This document shows, piece after piece, positions 1-8,788 of a stretch of DNA of 64,000 nt. The notes below the pieces were generated by a model that was not told the DNA's origin, searched no databases, and saw only the letters and a list, made by a program, of their open reading frames with translations. The position numbers and the translations under genes are program-made. Source of the DNA: Clostridium yunnanense (GTDB lineage: Bacteria; Bacillota; Clostridia; Clostridiales; Clostridiaceae); the NCBI RefSeq assembly GCF_016595795.1, contig NZ_JAENHN010000016.1:1-64000 (forward strand), written 5' to 3'. Positions within the stretch are counted from its first letter, which is position 1, and each line of letters begins with the position of its first letter.

Positions 1-56
1 GCTTTTTAATCATTTGAATCACCCACATAAATTTAATAATTTAAGTATAACATAAA

Positions 57-94
57 AGACCTAGAAAATTGTCTCCTGACAATTTTCTAGGTCT
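57..94 (-). terminator. Terminator of the 155-1141 gene
   Basis: A perfect 17-bp stem (57-73 with 78-94) has the loop TCCT. On the minus strand it is followed by TTTTATG. It lies about 60 bases past the stop of the minus-strand gene that ends at 155. Confidence 0.8.
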
Positions 95-154
95 AATTTG
101 CTAAAAGGGACTTTTTCAGTGCCCTCAAATATTTGTGGGTGTTTTTATATATTT

Positions 155-1141
155 CTATTTATTTGAGTAATAGCTTTGTATTTTATCTAAATAAAGTGAA
201 AACTCACAAGAATATACAATTGTCTTGTTGTCATATACCTCTAGATAGAAAGAACCGTCAACATCATACCCATAAAATTTTAATTTTTCCAAGTTCAAAT
301 CTGATCTTATTGAGGCTAAATGCTTGACCCCTGCCTTGAGAAATCTTGTATATGGTAAATATCCTTTGATAGGTACTATGTCTACTTTATTAGCAGATAT
401 ATTTAAAGTTTTCCCATTAACTTCTATCTTATGAACAAGTTTATTAGGTTCATAATTATTTGTTAGATTATATTCTATCCCCTCAGCAGTAGCAAGACTT
501 TCCGTCCTTCTTGTTGGCTGAGAGTTAGGAGAGCTTACAGTATTATTGCTTGAACTTGCACCAATACTAGTACTACTATTGGTAGCATTTAAAGCTTTGT
601 TTTGCTTTTCTACCATCAATTGCCCAGCGATACGAGCTTGTTCCGCTTCTGCCCTTTGTCTATTCATAATCTCTTCAATGCGAAGTCTCTCTTTTTCCTT
701 TTCGATTTCTTCTCTTTTTCTTTCAGCCTTAGTTTGCAGCTTATAAACTTCATAATCCATATCTTCTGATTTATAACTAACTTCTTTTAATTTACTAATT
801 GCTTCTTCAACTTTTTTTCCTTCTATCAAGGTATCAGCTTCCTTAAGAATGCTACCTGAGCTTAACTTTTTACTATTTAAATCATCAATCTTGTTTTGTA
901 TTGATTTGCTATTTTTTAATTGCAGTGCCTTTTTGTACTTTTCTTCAGCCTCATCATATTTATTATTCTTAATTAGCCCCTCACCCGATGCAAGCAATGT
1001 TTCTACTTGTCGATTGTTTGCGATGTTTTTATTTATATTAAACGCCAAAACTATTATCGGAACAGCTATGATGATACCTATTAAAACTTTCTTTATTTTC
1101 TTATTCAAAAGTAGTTGCCTCTTCTCATTATAATATCTCAT
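155..1141 (-). CDS. Membrane-anchored TPR/coiled-coil protein, unknown function
   Basis: I do not recognise a named family over the full length. The 328-residue protein begins with a basic stretch and one hydrophobic segment (about residues 18-36, KVLIGIIIAVPIIVLAF), so it is probably anchored with its bulk outside the membrane. Residues about 50-80 resemble one tetratricopeptide unit (LIKNNKYDEAEEKYKKALQL). A highly charged coiled coil rich in Glu, Lys and Arg follows (about 125-175), then a Ser/Asn/Thr linker, and a C-terminal folded domain of about 110 residues with many aromatics. The ribosome site is weak (GGGG before ATG). It is followed by its own terminator. The next gene upstream on the same strand (1282-2010) is also hypothetical and could be related in function, but the 140-base gap gives no proof. 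Confidence 0.8.
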   Translation of the reverse strand: MRYYNEKRQLLLNKKIKKVLIGIIIAVPIIVLAFNINKNIANNRQVETLLASGEGLIKNNKYDEAEEKYKKALQLKNSKSIQNKIDDLNSKKLSSGSILKEADTLIEGKKVEEAISKLKEVSYKSEDMDYEVYKLQTKAERKREEIEKEKERLRIEEIMNRQRAEAEQARIAGQLMVEKQNKALNATNSSTSIGASSSNNTVSSPNSQPTRRTESLATAEGIEYNLTNNYEPNKLVHKIEVNGKTLNISANKVDIVPIKGYLPYTRFLKAGVKHLASIRSDLNLEKLKFYGYDVDGSFYLEVYDNKTIVYSCEFSLYLDKIQSYYSNK

Positions 1142-1281
1142 AAAACCCCAAATATCCTAAATAAGGGATTCCATTACGAAAACTTAAGTTATAAATTTAT
1201 ACTTCTAACTAAAACCTTGAAATATAACTAGATTATATAATATATCCTTAACATATTCAATATTGTAAAAAATCACATATT

Positions 1282-2010
1282 TCAACTACAGTCTGTAATC
1301 TTTCCATCTCTTTTTCCAAAAGTAAGTATCCCCATATTAATCAATTCAACTTTATTTTCGTATAATGAAAAAAGGCTCTCGATAATAGCAAAAATATCAT
1401 CGTTGTCAATTCCTAAGACATTATGCTTGATTATCAAACTATAGGTATCATTATAAATGGATTTTACTGGATCCACATCTATAACAGGGGAAATAGCAGG
1501 ACTAACGTTATTTTTAACCTTACCTGTTGGATCAAATAATAAATCTAAATACTCTCTTGGCCTACCTGAAATATCAATCAAATATCTTTCTTTTAACGGC
1601 AAGCTTTCAACTTCTATCTTATAATTATCCAAGTATCTAGCCTTAAAAGGATAACTACTTGTAAATATTTCGTGATCAAATATCTTTTCCAAATAACCAT
1701 CTGAATAAGCATAAATTGCACCAACTGCATAGCCTCTTACCTCTAAGAAACTTCCCCTCACTAGTATTTCATCTCTCCCGTCCCCATTAAAATCTCCTAA
1801 AAATAGCTGAAAATAATATCCGCTAAAAGGCACTTTAACTAAAGATGGTCTTTTTTTTCTTCGTGGTTGTACTATTAACTCTATATTGTTTGTAAATGTT
1901 GTTTCTACATAGGGATATTCACCGGTTAAGATGGCTTTGTCCTGCGAAAAATATCCTGTAATATCACCTTCTTTTACTTCAATTATTTGTCTGTTACCAA
2001 AACCTAACAT
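1282..2010 (-). CDS. Hypothetical protein with FG-GAP/VCBS-like calcium motif
   Basis: The 242-residue protein has no signal peptide. Residues about 72-80 read DFNGDGRDE, the DxNxDGxxD-type loop seen in FG-GAP/VCBS repeats, where it binds calcium. The surrounding segments alternate hydrophobic strands (YFQLFLGDF..., EILVRGSFLEV, GAIYAYSDGYLEKI), consistent with a beta-propeller or beta-sandwich blade. The C-terminal third has a different, mixed helix/strand look. Start: ATG behind AAGGTGG with a 6-base spacer. I cannot name a function; a surface or spore-associated role is only a guess. Confidence 0.75.
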   Translation of the reverse strand: MLGFGNRQIIEVKEGDITGYFSQDKAILTGEYPYVETTFTNNIELIVQPRRKKRPSLVKVPFSGYYFQLFLGDFNGDGRDEILVRGSFLEVRGYAVGAIYAYSDGYLEKIFDHEIFTSSYPFKARYLDNYKIEVESLPLKERYLIDISGRPREYLDLLFDPTGKVKNNVSPAISPVIDVDPVKSIYNDTYSLIIKHNVLGIDNDDIFAIIESLFSLYENKVELINMGILTFGKRDGKITDCS

Positions 2011-2090
2011 AGGTTACCACCTTAATATTACTATAATATATATTAATATTTTTCTATCGATAAGTTACTAAAGGATTAGTATATCAAAAC

Positions 2091-2150
2091 TTAATTTATA
2101 CTTGTTCGATAATCCCGGCTTTTGGGGATTATCGGGCACGTATAAATTAA
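2091..2150. repeat. Palindromic repeat, family 3, copy A
   Basis: Outer arms TTAATTTATAC / GTATAAATTAA enclose a 10-bp stem CGATAATCCC (2107-2116) / GGGATTATCG (2125-2134) with an 8-base loop. A related element with the same outer half (TTTGTACTTATTCGAAAATC) is at 10143-10200. It lies between the 2210-2782 and 1282-2010 genes and has no T-tract, so it does not look like a simple terminator. Confidence 0.6.
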
Positions 2151-2209
2151 TAGTTGAGTTAGGAATCCTATAAAGACAAGCTACTAAATAGTTTAATTTC
2201 TATAGAAAG

Positions 2210-2782
2210 CTATCTTTCAATCCATTTGGTAAGTTCTTTTCCACTTTTCCTTGCTGTTGGCTTCTTATCCATATCTGCATATCCAATATATATAAGTGCA
2301 ACTACCTCGTCTTTCTGCTCTAAGCCAAAGAATTCCTTCATTTTGTTGTCATAACAAGCTTTTCCTGTCTTCCAGTAAGCTGCTACTCCTAAGGCATGTG
2401 CAGCCAAAAGCATATTTTCTACAGCAGCATATGTTGCGCCAAGTTCCTCTATTCTTAATGCTTTGTCATTTTCAGCTACCTCTGCAGCAACTGCTATGAT
2501 TACAGGTGCCCTAAAAGGTTTATTTATTTCTTTCTCTAACTTTTTCTTTCCAGCTTCACTTTGTACATCAATACCTGAAGATAGTACAATTTCTTCCATT
2601 ACCTTTGAAAGTGCCTTTCTTCCTTCACCACTTATAACAAAAAATCTCCAAGGTTGAGTTAGATATCTATTTGGTGCATGTGTCCCAGCTTCAATTATAT
2701 TTTCTATTACCTCCTTTGGTACAACTTCTTCTCTAACTTTGCCTATAGAGGTTCTTGTTTTTATTGCTTCTATTACATCCAT
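2210..2782 (-). CDS. Nitroreductase family protein
   Basis: A 190-residue FMN-dependent oxidoreductase of the nitroreductase fold, the usual size for the short YdjA-like branch. The N-terminal segment DVIEAIKTRTSIGKV matches the family's R(R/T)SxR FMN-phosphate region. APNRYLTQPWRFFVI (about 38-52) is the typical 'APS..N.QPWxFxVV' block, and GVAAYWKTG with FFGL...ALIYIGY near the C-terminus are the usual closing blocks. Family members transfer hydride from NAD(P)H through FMN to nitro compounds, quinones or flavins; the physiological substrate cannot be told from sequence. Start: ATG behind GGAGGTG. It is monocistronic: the next gene upstream on this strand ends 300 bases away behind a terminator. 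Confidence 0.9.
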   Translation of the reverse strand: MDVIEAIKTRTSIGKVREEVVPKEVIENIIEAGTHAPNRYLTQPWRFFVISGEGRKALSKVMEEIVLSSGIDVQSEAGKKKLEKEINKPFRAPVIIAVAAEVAENDKALRIEELGATYAAVENMLLAAHALGVAAYWKTGKACYDNKMKEFFGLEQKDEVVALIYIGYADMDKKPTARKSGKELTKWIER

Positions 2783-3086
2783 TTACTACACCTCCAATTA
2801 AATTTTATAAATCTATAATTAAGCTTTACTTTTACGAACATTACTTAATAATTATCACTTAGTATATTTTACTAAGTTTAAATTTTCATTATACTGATTT
2901 TTAAAAAATAATATATTATTTAAAATACAAATTTTATTACAAATTGGTACTTCTGTAACTCTGTAAAAGCAATAAAAAAATAGCTAAAGAATCCTTAAGC
3001 TACTTTTTGATCATCTGCATTTCCGAATTAATAATCGAAAATTATGGCAGGCAAATATTCGTTTATTATAATTATAATTTTTAATA
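2783..3086. other. Gene-free stretch with one terminator
   Basis: Very AT-rich. Apart from the hairpin at 2981-3002 I see no open frame with a ribosome site and no strong promoter. Confidence 0.6.
2981..3002 (-). terminator. Probable terminator of the 3087-3287 gene
   Basis: A 9-bp stem with one mismatch (TAGCTAAAG / CTTAAGCTA) has a 4-base loop. On the minus strand it is followed by TTTTTTT, and on the plus strand by CTTTTTGA, so it may work both ways. Confidence 0.65.
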
Positions 3087-3287
3087 TTATTGATGCTTAC
3101 CGAAAAATTTATAAAGCACCTTATCGTAAACTTCTAATTTTTCTGCAAGCATATGCCAATTCTTATGTTCTGCATTGGCAACTTGAATCTGATTTTTTTC
3201 AATAGTAGCCACTCTTTCCTTCACATCTTTCACTTCCGCAAGCAATTGCTTCAATAATTCTTTTACTTCATCTTGATTTTGTTCCAT
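3087..3287 (-). CDS. Small coiled-coil protein, unknown function
   Basis: A 66-residue, charged, almost entirely helical protein. Heptad-like spacing of Leu, Val and Ile (VKELLKQLLAEVKDVKERVATIEKNQ) predicts a coiled coil over residues 8-36; the tail is KVLYKFFGKHQ. No signal peptide or membrane segment. Start: ATG after GGAGGG with a good spacer. It sits 25 bases downstream of the 3313-4056 gene on the same strand and is probably co-transcribed with it. Small proteins of this type are common in clostridia without a known role. I make no functional call. Confidence 0.7.
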   Translation of the reverse strand: MEQNQDEVKELLKQLLAEVKDVKERVATIEKNQIQVANAEHKNWHMLAEKLEVYDKVLYKFFGKHQ

Positions 3288-3312
3288 AATAATTCCCTCC
3301 TAAAATTCTATT

Positions 3313-4056
3313 CTAATCATATTGTTCGCTTTGTTGAAAAGTAAAAGCTTTAGAAATAGCTATTATATCCTTCCATACCACAGCTTTCAACTTTTCTTCA
3401 ACACTATCTACAATATGTTTTAAAAGCTCATTTTCATCCATTAACCCATCTTTTGCTATGCTTAATATTAATGTATCTAGTTTATCTTTTATGGCTCCAT
3501 TTAAGTTTAATCTTAAAGAATAGTTACCTAAATACTCTGAATCCTCTCCCTCTTGTTCTAGCTTTAACCTTTCACTTTCAGTTCCTATAGTAAGGTTTAT
3601 ATCAATTGCTTCAGAGTCATAGAAGTATAATAATCCCGTAGTATAAAGAGTTTCTTTATTATGGTTCAATTTTATACTTTCTATAAAAAAGTCACTTATG
3701 TTCTTAACTAACACTTGCATATCTTGCTTAATTTTTAATAAATTATATCTAATATAAACAGGAATATACTCTTTATTTAAATCAGATATTATGCCAAATT
3801 CATTTAAGATTCCATCTACATCAAAAGAGATCTTTATATTACTTAAATCATCATGTATTCTTACATCGTATAAATGCCTATAACCATTGTTCAGTATTTC
3901 ATAAGTTGGTGAATAACAAAAAATCAAATTTTGTTTTTCAACTTCACTATCAAATTCAAACTGGTCTTCCACTAATACCTTTACTTCACCTTTCACATTT
4001 TTATTAATCAATATAATTTGATCAGAATCTGTATATACATTGTATAGCTTTTCCAT
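3313..4056 (-). CDS. Hypothetical soluble protein
   Basis: I do not recognise this 247-residue protein. It has no signal peptide, membrane helix or repeated motif. It is acidic and reads as a mixed alpha/beta fold, with strand-like segments in the first half (QIILINKNVKGEVKVLVEDQFEF, NIKISFDVDGIL). I place the start at an internal ATG (4056): the six preceding codons contain GTGGAG at the right distance to be its ribosome site, while the first in-frame ATG (4074) has none. It is followed after 25 bases by a small coiled-coil gene on the same strand. Confidence 0.65.
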   Translation of the reverse strand: MEKLYNVYTDSDQIILINKNVKGEVKVLVEDQFEFDSEVEKQNLIFCYSPTYEILNNGYRHLYDVRIHDDLSNIKISFDVDGILNEFGIISDLNKEYIPVYIRYNLLKIKQDMQVLVKNISDFFIESIKLNHNKETLYTTGLLYFYDSEAIDINLTIGTESERLKLEQEGEDSEYLGNYSLRLNLNGAIKDKLDTLILSIAKDGLMDENELLKHIVDSVEEKLKAVVWKDIIAISKAFTFQQSEQYD

Positions 4057-4205
4057 CCAAATACTCCACTTCATTTTAAAATTAACTCTTAAATTATACC
4101 AATAAACTGCTAGATATCCAATGTTTCTATATAATTTAAATTATCAAGTACAAATGCCCCAAAAATCAACATACTATTTTAAAGCTTTAGTAATTTAAGT
4201 TATAT

Positions 4206-4248
4206 AAGAAAGTCCTAATATAGCTTATCTCTATATTAGGACTTTCTT
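4206..4248. terminator. Strong bidirectional hairpin terminator
   Basis: A perfect 18-bp stem (4206-4223 with 4231-4248) has a 7-base loop. It lies 11 bases past the stop of the LCP gene on the minus strand; GACTTTCTT follows the arm on either strand. Confidence 0.85.
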
Positions 4249-4258
4249 AAATTATCTA

Positions 4259-5260
4259 CTATTGATTCTTAGCATCTTTATCTTCAAATACATAGTTTTG
4301 TATTCTCTTCTTTAATGCACTTTCATCATATTTAAAGTAGAATATACCATTACTTGCTATTCCACCCTTACAGTTATCTAACCCTTCAATCGGGAAAATC
4401 TGTTGTTGTATGTTTCCAACTCCACTCTTTAAAACACCAGTTCCTAAACTTAATATGTCAGATGCACCTAAAGAAGTTTCTAGATATGGTGAAACCTTTT
4501 GAATTACACCAGGCAACTCTGTAGGGCTTAATGTTTTAACCTTATTAAACATTGCTACTAAGACAGCTCTTTGTCTATCTGTTCTTGCAAAATCACTATC
4601 ATTATATCTTATTCTGCAATATCCTACAGCTTGTATACCATTCAAATGCTGCATTCCAGGAGCAGAAAGTGACTTGGCAGACTTTTTCACTTCATTAGCA
4701 ACATCTTGTATGTATTTATTAGTTTCAGTAAATTCGCTCTGCTTTACATTAATATCAACGCCACCTATAGCATCTATTATGTTAGCCAGTTCACCAAAGT
4801 CTACCACTACATAATCCTTAATATTTAGTCCGAAACTTTGATTTATAGTCTTTATTGATAGCTCTCCTCCACCGAATGCAAATGCAGCATTAAGCTTATC
4901 CTTACCATGACCATCAATACTTACATAACAATCTCTCATTATTGAAGTCAATTTTAACTTGCCATGTTTTTTGTCTATAGTAAGAAACATTGTAGCATCC
5001 GATCTTCCTGTATCACCACTTCTTCTATCTACTCCAAGTAAAGCTATATTAATTACACTATCATCATATTTTTCTTTTACATCATTATCTATACTTTTTT
5101 CTACTTCTACTTTAGAAATATTGTCTTTCTTTATACCTCCTAAGGTATTATAGAAATACACTGTTCCAAACCCTATTGCAAATAACAAAATAGCTGTTAT
5201 AGTTATTAAAGTTATTTTTGTAGATTTCTTCATCTTTTTCTTCTTAGCTCTTTTTGCCAT
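4259..5260 (-). CDS. LytR-CpsA-Psr (LCP) family cell-wall ligase
   Basis: The 333-residue protein has a short basic cytoplasmic tail, one membrane helix (about residues 15-33, ITLITITAILLFAIGFGTVYF) and an extracellular LCP domain. Typical LCP blocks are visible: NIALLGVDRR, GRSDATMFLTID, LTSIMRDCYV, KLNAAFAFGGGEL, VVDFGELANIIDAIGGVDI, and the late block GYCRIRYNDSDFARTDRQR with the conserved arginines that hold the pyrophosphate. Known LCP enzymes transfer undecaprenyl-phosphate-linked polymers (teichoic acids, capsule, secondary polysaccharides) to peptidoglycan or protein. Start: ATG after GGAGGAATAAAG. It is monocistronic with its own terminator. Which polymer it attaches cannot be read here. 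Confidence 0.93.
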   Translation of the reverse strand: MAKRAKKKKMKKSTKITLITITAILLFAIGFGTVYFYNTLGGIKKDNISKVEVEKSIDNDVKEKYDDSVINIALLGVDRRSGDTGRSDATMFLTIDKKHGKLKLTSIMRDCYVSIDGHGKDKLNAAFAFGGGELSIKTINQSFGLNIKDYVVVDFGELANIIDAIGGVDINVKQSEFTETNKYIQDVANEVKKSAKSLSAPGMQHLNGIQAVGYCRIRYNDSDFARTDRQRAVLVAMFNKVKTLSPTELPGVIQKVSPYLETSLGASDILSLGTGVLKSGVGNIQQQIFPIEGLDNCKGGIASNGIFYFKYDESALKKRIQNYVFEDKDAKNQ

Positions 5261-5587
5261 CTTTATTCCTCCAATTATACTGTTATCGTCAAATTCTTAT
5301 AATTATTTATGGACGTTAAAGCTCACATACAGTATTCTACCATAAATTTATTTATTTTTCACAACAATAATACTATTTTTGAGTAAATAGAACATGTTTT
5401 TCACTTAAACTACCACAATTGCTTGTTTTAATTATGTTATTAAATTATTATGAACATTTATTTTTAATGATTAAAACAAATTTTCCATTTACTATTATAA
5501 TTTATACTAAAACTCTTTTACAGTATTAACAAAATGGTTAAATCCTTTAAATTTTATACCTAGAATTTTGCATCCCTAATAATATAA

Positions 5588-5680
5588 AGATGAACTACTT
5601 CATATCAGAACTTATCCAAATAAAGATTCGTAGAACCATCGAAATCTTTATTTGGAGTTTAATGACTGAAGTAGTTTATC
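5588..5680. repeat. Palindromic repeat, family 1, copy A
   Basis: Ends AGATGAACTACTTCA (5588-5602) and TGAAGTAGTTTATC (5667-5680) are inverted repeats. Inside is a second, ~15-bp stem (5616-5630 with 5640-5655) whose loop contains AGAACC. Copies at 54195-54292 and 61878-61974 share ends and loop but have a different inner stem. It sits in the 615-base gap between the LCP gene and the cystine-type ABC operon; the rest of that gap holds only the operon's terminator. Confidence 0.75.
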
Positions 5681-5828
5681 AGTTCAGCGGAATAGATAAT
5701 CCAGTTCTATATAAATAAAACTAAGTGATATTTCTTTTAACTATTAATGGCAAAAGGATTATCAAATATATATTCTATTTGGAACTGGTTTATCTATATA
5801 GAACACAATCTTGGTATGTCAAAAACAA

Positions 5829-5864
5829 AAAAAGCATCATGAAATATATTTTCACAACGCTTTT
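5829..5864 (-). terminator. Terminator of the cystine-type ABC operon
   Basis: A 14-bp stem with wobble pairs (AAAGCATCATGAAA / TTTCACAACGCTTT) is followed on the minus strand by TTTTTTTG, just past the ATPase stop at 5876. Confidence 0.8.
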
Positions 5865-5875
5865 TAAACATGATT

Positions 5876-6616
5876 CTATGTTAGTATATTCAAAAATCTA
5901 TTCATTCTTTCATTCTTAGGGTTTGCAAAAATTTCTTCTGGGCTACCCTCTTGAAGTATTTTGCCATCTTCCATAAATACTACCTTGTGTGCAACTTCCT
6001 TAGCAAAATTCATATTATGAGTTACAACTACCATTGTCATTCCTTCTACAGCTAAGTCTTTCATTACCTTAAGAACTTCTGCCTCCAGTTCTGGGTCTAA
6101 AGCTGAGGTTGGTTCGTCAAAAAGTATAATCTTTGGATCCATAGCCATAGCCCTAGCGATTGCTACTCTTTGTTGTTGACCTCCAGATAATTCATATGGA
6201 TAACTATTTTCTTTTTCACTCAAGCCTACTTTAGCTAAAAGCTTTCTGGATTTTTCTTTTGCTTCTTCCTTAGAACGTTTTAGAACAGTTATCTGCCCTT
6301 CCATTACGTTTTGTAGCACGTTCATATGTGGAAATAAGTTAAACCCTTGAAATACCATTCCTGTTTGTTTCCTAAAAGAAATTATTTCTTTTTCAGAAAG
6401 CTTGGCATCTTTATGAAAGACCATAGTCATATCCCCTAAAGTAATTTCTCCTTCATTTGGAATTTCTAAAAGATTCAAACATCTAAGTAATGTGGTTTTA
6501 CCTGATCCCGATGGGCCAATAACAACAGTTGTTTTTCCTTCATTAATATTTAAATTGATAGATTTTAAAATGTGATTATTCCCTATAATCTTATCTAAAT
6601 TTTTTATATCAATCAT
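5876..6616 (-). CDS. Polar amino-acid (cystine-type) ABC importer, ATPase
   Basis: The 246-residue nucleotide-binding subunit has all motifs: Walker A GPSGSGKT (about 33-40), Q-loop [11 protein letters not shown], signature [14 protein letters not shown], Walker [13 protein letters not shown] and switch histidine VVTHNMNF. The [13 protein letters not shown] and [10 protein letters not shown] wording is that of the HisP/GlnQ/TcyC subfamily for polar amino acids. Start: ATG after GGAGGAGC. It is the third gene of an operon (binding protein, permease, ATPase) and lies 12 bases after the permease. Substrate assignment rests on the binding protein. Confidence 0.93.
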   Translation of the reverse strand: MIDIKNLDKIIGNNHILKSINLNINEGKTTVVIGPSGSGKTTLLRCLNLLEIPNEGEITLGDMTMVFHKDAKLSEKEIISFRKQTGMVFQGFNLFPHMNVLQNVMEGQITVLKRSKEEAKEKSRKLLAKVGLSEKENSYPYELSGGQQQRVAIARAMAMDPKIILFDEPTSALDPELEAEVLKVMKDLAVEGMTMVVVTHNMNFAKEVAHKVVFMEDGKILQEGSPEEIFANPKNERMNRFLNILT

Positions 6617-6628
6617 TGTGCTCCTCCA

Positions 6629-7312
6629 TTACTTAGCCACATATTTTTCTAGTCTTACTTCTATTCTTCTTTGAATTGCAGAGAGTACAGTACAGAATAT
6701 AAGATAAACTACAGCAGCCTCTGTATAAAGCCATAATGGCTCATAAGTGGTTGCAGTAACTCTTTGAGCAATCTGAAACATTTCTGTTAAAGTTATAGTT
6801 GCTGCCAAGGAAGTATCCTTAACTAAACTTATAAAAGAGTTAAATAATGGCGGCACCGAAACCCTAGTTGCTTGTGGCAAAATTATTCTTCTAAGAGCTT
6901 TATTCCTACTCATTCCTAGAGAAAATGCTGATTCCCATTGCCCTTTTGGAATTGATAGTATTGCAGCTCTTATTACTTCTGAGTTATATGCTCCTACACT
7001 TAAAGTAAAAGCTATAATAGCAGAAGGCAATGGATCTAGTATAATTCCTATTTTCGGCAACCCGTAAAAGATTATAAACAATTGAACTAATAGAGGCGTT
7101 CCTCTTATTATCCAAACATAGAATTTTGCAATTCCATTTAAAATTTTTGAATTTGATAATCTACAAAGAGCAGTAAAAAGTGCGACAATAAGACCTAATA
7201 TAAAAGATATGATGGTAACAGGCATGGTAAAAACCAAGCCTGCTTTTAATATTGGCCAAAATGCATCTAACAGAATATTAATTATTCTCGTAGTACTATC
7301 GTCAAGAACCAT
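6629..7312 (-). CDS. Polar amino-acid (cystine-type) ABC importer, permease
   Basis: A 227-residue HisM/GlnP-type permease with about five membrane helices. The conserved block IWIIRGTPLLVQLFIIFYGLP is followed by GAYNSEVIRAAILSIPKGQWESAFSLG, the EAA loop where the ATPase docks. The cell end PPLFNSFISLVKDTSLAATIT is also typical. It starts 8 bases after the binding-protein stop and ends 12 bases before the ATPase start, so the three genes are one transcript. It probably works as a homodimer, since there is only one permease gene. Confidence 0.93.
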   Translation of the reverse strand: MVLDDSTTRIINILLDAFWPILKAGLVFTMPVTIISFILGLIVALFTALCRLSNSKILNGIAKFYVWIIRGTPLLVQLFIIFYGLPKIGIILDPLPSAIIAFTLSVGAYNSEVIRAAILSIPKGQWESAFSLGMSRNKALRRIILPQATRVSVPPLFNSFISLVKDTSLAATITLTEMFQIAQRVTATTYEPLWLYTEAAVVYLIFCTVLSAIQRRIEVRLEKYVAK

Positions 7313-7320
7313 AATATAAC

Positions 7321-8118
7321 CTACTTAGATACGTCTGTATTAAAGTATTTGTTAGATATTTTTAGATAAGTACCATCACTCTTCATATCTGCTAAAGCTT
7401 TATTGATTGCATCTACTAACTCTTTATTGCCCTTATTTATAAGTATAGCATTTTGATCCGCATCCTTCTTTTCTGCAGCTATCTTTACTGCAACATCAGG
7501 TTTTTGCTTCTTTAAATCATAGAAAGATAAACTATCATTTATAGTTGCATCTGCTCTTCCAGCAAGTATTAAATCTATCGATTGGTTAAATCCATCAGAC
7601 GTAACTATTTCAGCACCATTTTCCTTTGCTAGCTTACCTAAGTTACTTGTCAAAGTTTGTGCAGCTTTCTTTCCCTTAAGATCTTCAAAAGTTTTTATAG
7701 TAGTGTTATCACTCTTAACAATAAGTACTGCTCTTGAAGTTACATAAGGATCTGAAAAGTCATATTTTTGTTTTCTTTCTTCATTTATTCCTACTTGGTT
7801 TACAACAATATCAAATCTCTTTGCATCTAAACCAGCAAGCATTCCGTCCCATTTTGTTTCAACAAACTCAGACTTTACCCCTAATCTTTTAGCAACTTCT
7901 TCTGCAATTTCAACATCAAAACCTACTAGCTTTCCAGTACTATCATGAAAAGTATAAGGTGCATAAGTACCTTCAGTTCCAATTTTGATTGTCCCTTGTT
8001 TCTTAATACTCTCTAATAAATTTGCGGTTTTAGTTGTATCGTTACTCTTAGATGTACACCCAACTAATCCTACCGTTGCAATAAGTAAAGCGCCCATAAG
8101 TAATGCTATTTTTTTCAT
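7321..8118 (-). CDS. Cystine-type substrate-binding lipoprotein
   Basis: A 265-residue periplasmic-binding-protein family 3 member. It has a lipoprotein signal peptide with lipobox VGC (about 19-21), then IKIGTEGTYAPYTFHDSTGKLVGFDVEIAEE. The GTEGTYAPxTFHD wording is characteristic of the cystine binders FliY/TcyA rather than of glutamine or arginine binders. KWDGMLAGLDAKRFDIVVNQV and KYDFSDPYV are the usual ligand-site blocks. First gene of a three-gene operon, with a strong promoter 50 bases upstream. No S-box or T-box leader is visible, so regulation is probably by a DNA-binding regulator such as CymR (inference). Cystine is the best guess; other polar amino acids cannot be excluded. Confidence 0.9.
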   Translation of the reverse strand: MKKIALLMGALLIATVGLVGCTSKSNDTTKTANLLESIKKQGTIKIGTEGTYAPYTFHDSTGKLVGFDVEIAEEVAKRLGVKSEFVETKWDGMLAGLDAKRFDIVVNQVGINEERKQKYDFSDPYVTSRAVLIVKSDNTTIKTFEDLKGKKAAQTLTSNLGKLAKENGAEIVTSDGFNQSIDLILAGRADATINDSLSFYDLKKQKPDVAVKIAAEKKDADQNAILINKGNKELVDAINKALADMKSDGTYLKISNKYFNTDVSK

Positions 8119-8167
8119 CTTTCTCCCTCAATTCCTAGTAATATTATCATTTTAGTATGTTATAGGT

Positions 8168-8196
8168 ATAGTATCATTTTATCTATTATATGTCAA
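8168..8196 (-). promoter_or_regulatory. Sigma-A-type promoter of the cystine-type ABC operon
   Basis: On the minus strand a perfect -35 TTGACA (8191-8196), a 17-base spacer and -10 TACTAT (8168-8173) lie about 50 bases before the binding-protein ATG. The rest of 8119-8459 shows no other gene or riboswitch-like structure. Confidence 0.8.
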
Positions 8197-8459
8197 CTAA
8201 TAATATGTGTTACCTTAAGTTATATTTATAAGGTTATTTTTATAAATTTTATTAGGACTTTTTATAGTATTCCTAATTGATTCATTTAATATTATTCTTA
8301 TATTAAATTGTATCCAAAAGAAAAAACATCCTCTTATCTAAAGCATAATTCTATAAATAATTCAAATATATGTATAATACACATTCGTTTTATGTTAAAA
8401 TATGATAATCACAATTCAAAAATTATATATTTTTTATATATTATTAAGGGGGATTACTA

Positions 8460-8630
8460 TTGCTTAAATTTAATATATTTCAATTTATAGTTTCTATGTT
8501 TCAGTTTGTAGTTTTCGGATTTGGCATTTACGCTTTTGTTCTTTTTATAAGGTTTTGTACTAGAGGGATAAAAGCTTTTGACTTATACATAGCCGAAAAA
8601 ACTAATAAGGATATGACAGATAAAAATTAG
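8460..8630 (+). CDS. Small single-span membrane protein (TTG start)
   Basis: A 56-residue frame opens at TTG (8460) behind GGGGGA with a 7-base spacer and ends at TAG, followed by a strong terminator. Residues about 3-31 are hydrophobic (FNIFQFIVSMFQFVVFGFGI...), then a basic turn IRFCTRGIKAF and a polar tail EKTNKDMTDKN. One membrane helix with the tail in the cytosol is likely. I do not recognise a family. The gene stands alone on the plus strand between two minus-strand transcripts. It is short and lacks an ATG, but the ribosome site and terminator argue that it is real. Confidence 0.65.
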   Translation: MLKFNIFQFIVSMFQFVVFGFGIYAFVLFIRFCTRGIKAFDLYIAEKTNKDMTDKN

Positions 8631-8665
8631 ACTCTTAAGCTTAATATTAATGACAACCTAAAATA

Positions 8666-8708
8666 AAGGACCTAATAAAATCACGTAATATGACTTTATT
8701 AGGTCCTT
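8666..8708. terminator. Bidirectional terminator between small membrane gene and helicase
   Basis: An 18-bp stem with one mismatch (8666-8683 with 8691-8708) and a 7-base loop. It lies between the converging genes ending at 8630 (plus) and 8789 (minus). Confidence 0.85.
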
Positions 8709-8788
8709 AAATTTTACTGTATAGAAAAATTTCGAATTCTTATACCCGCTAGAAAACCTATATATTTCAGTAGTCTCAACTATTTTTT

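Noticed and set aside
8119-8320. Possible SAM (S-box) or T-box leader before the cystine-type transporter
   Set aside because: None of the conserved S-box or T-box sequences is present, and the promoter sits only about 50 bases before the gene, leaving no room for a riboswitch.
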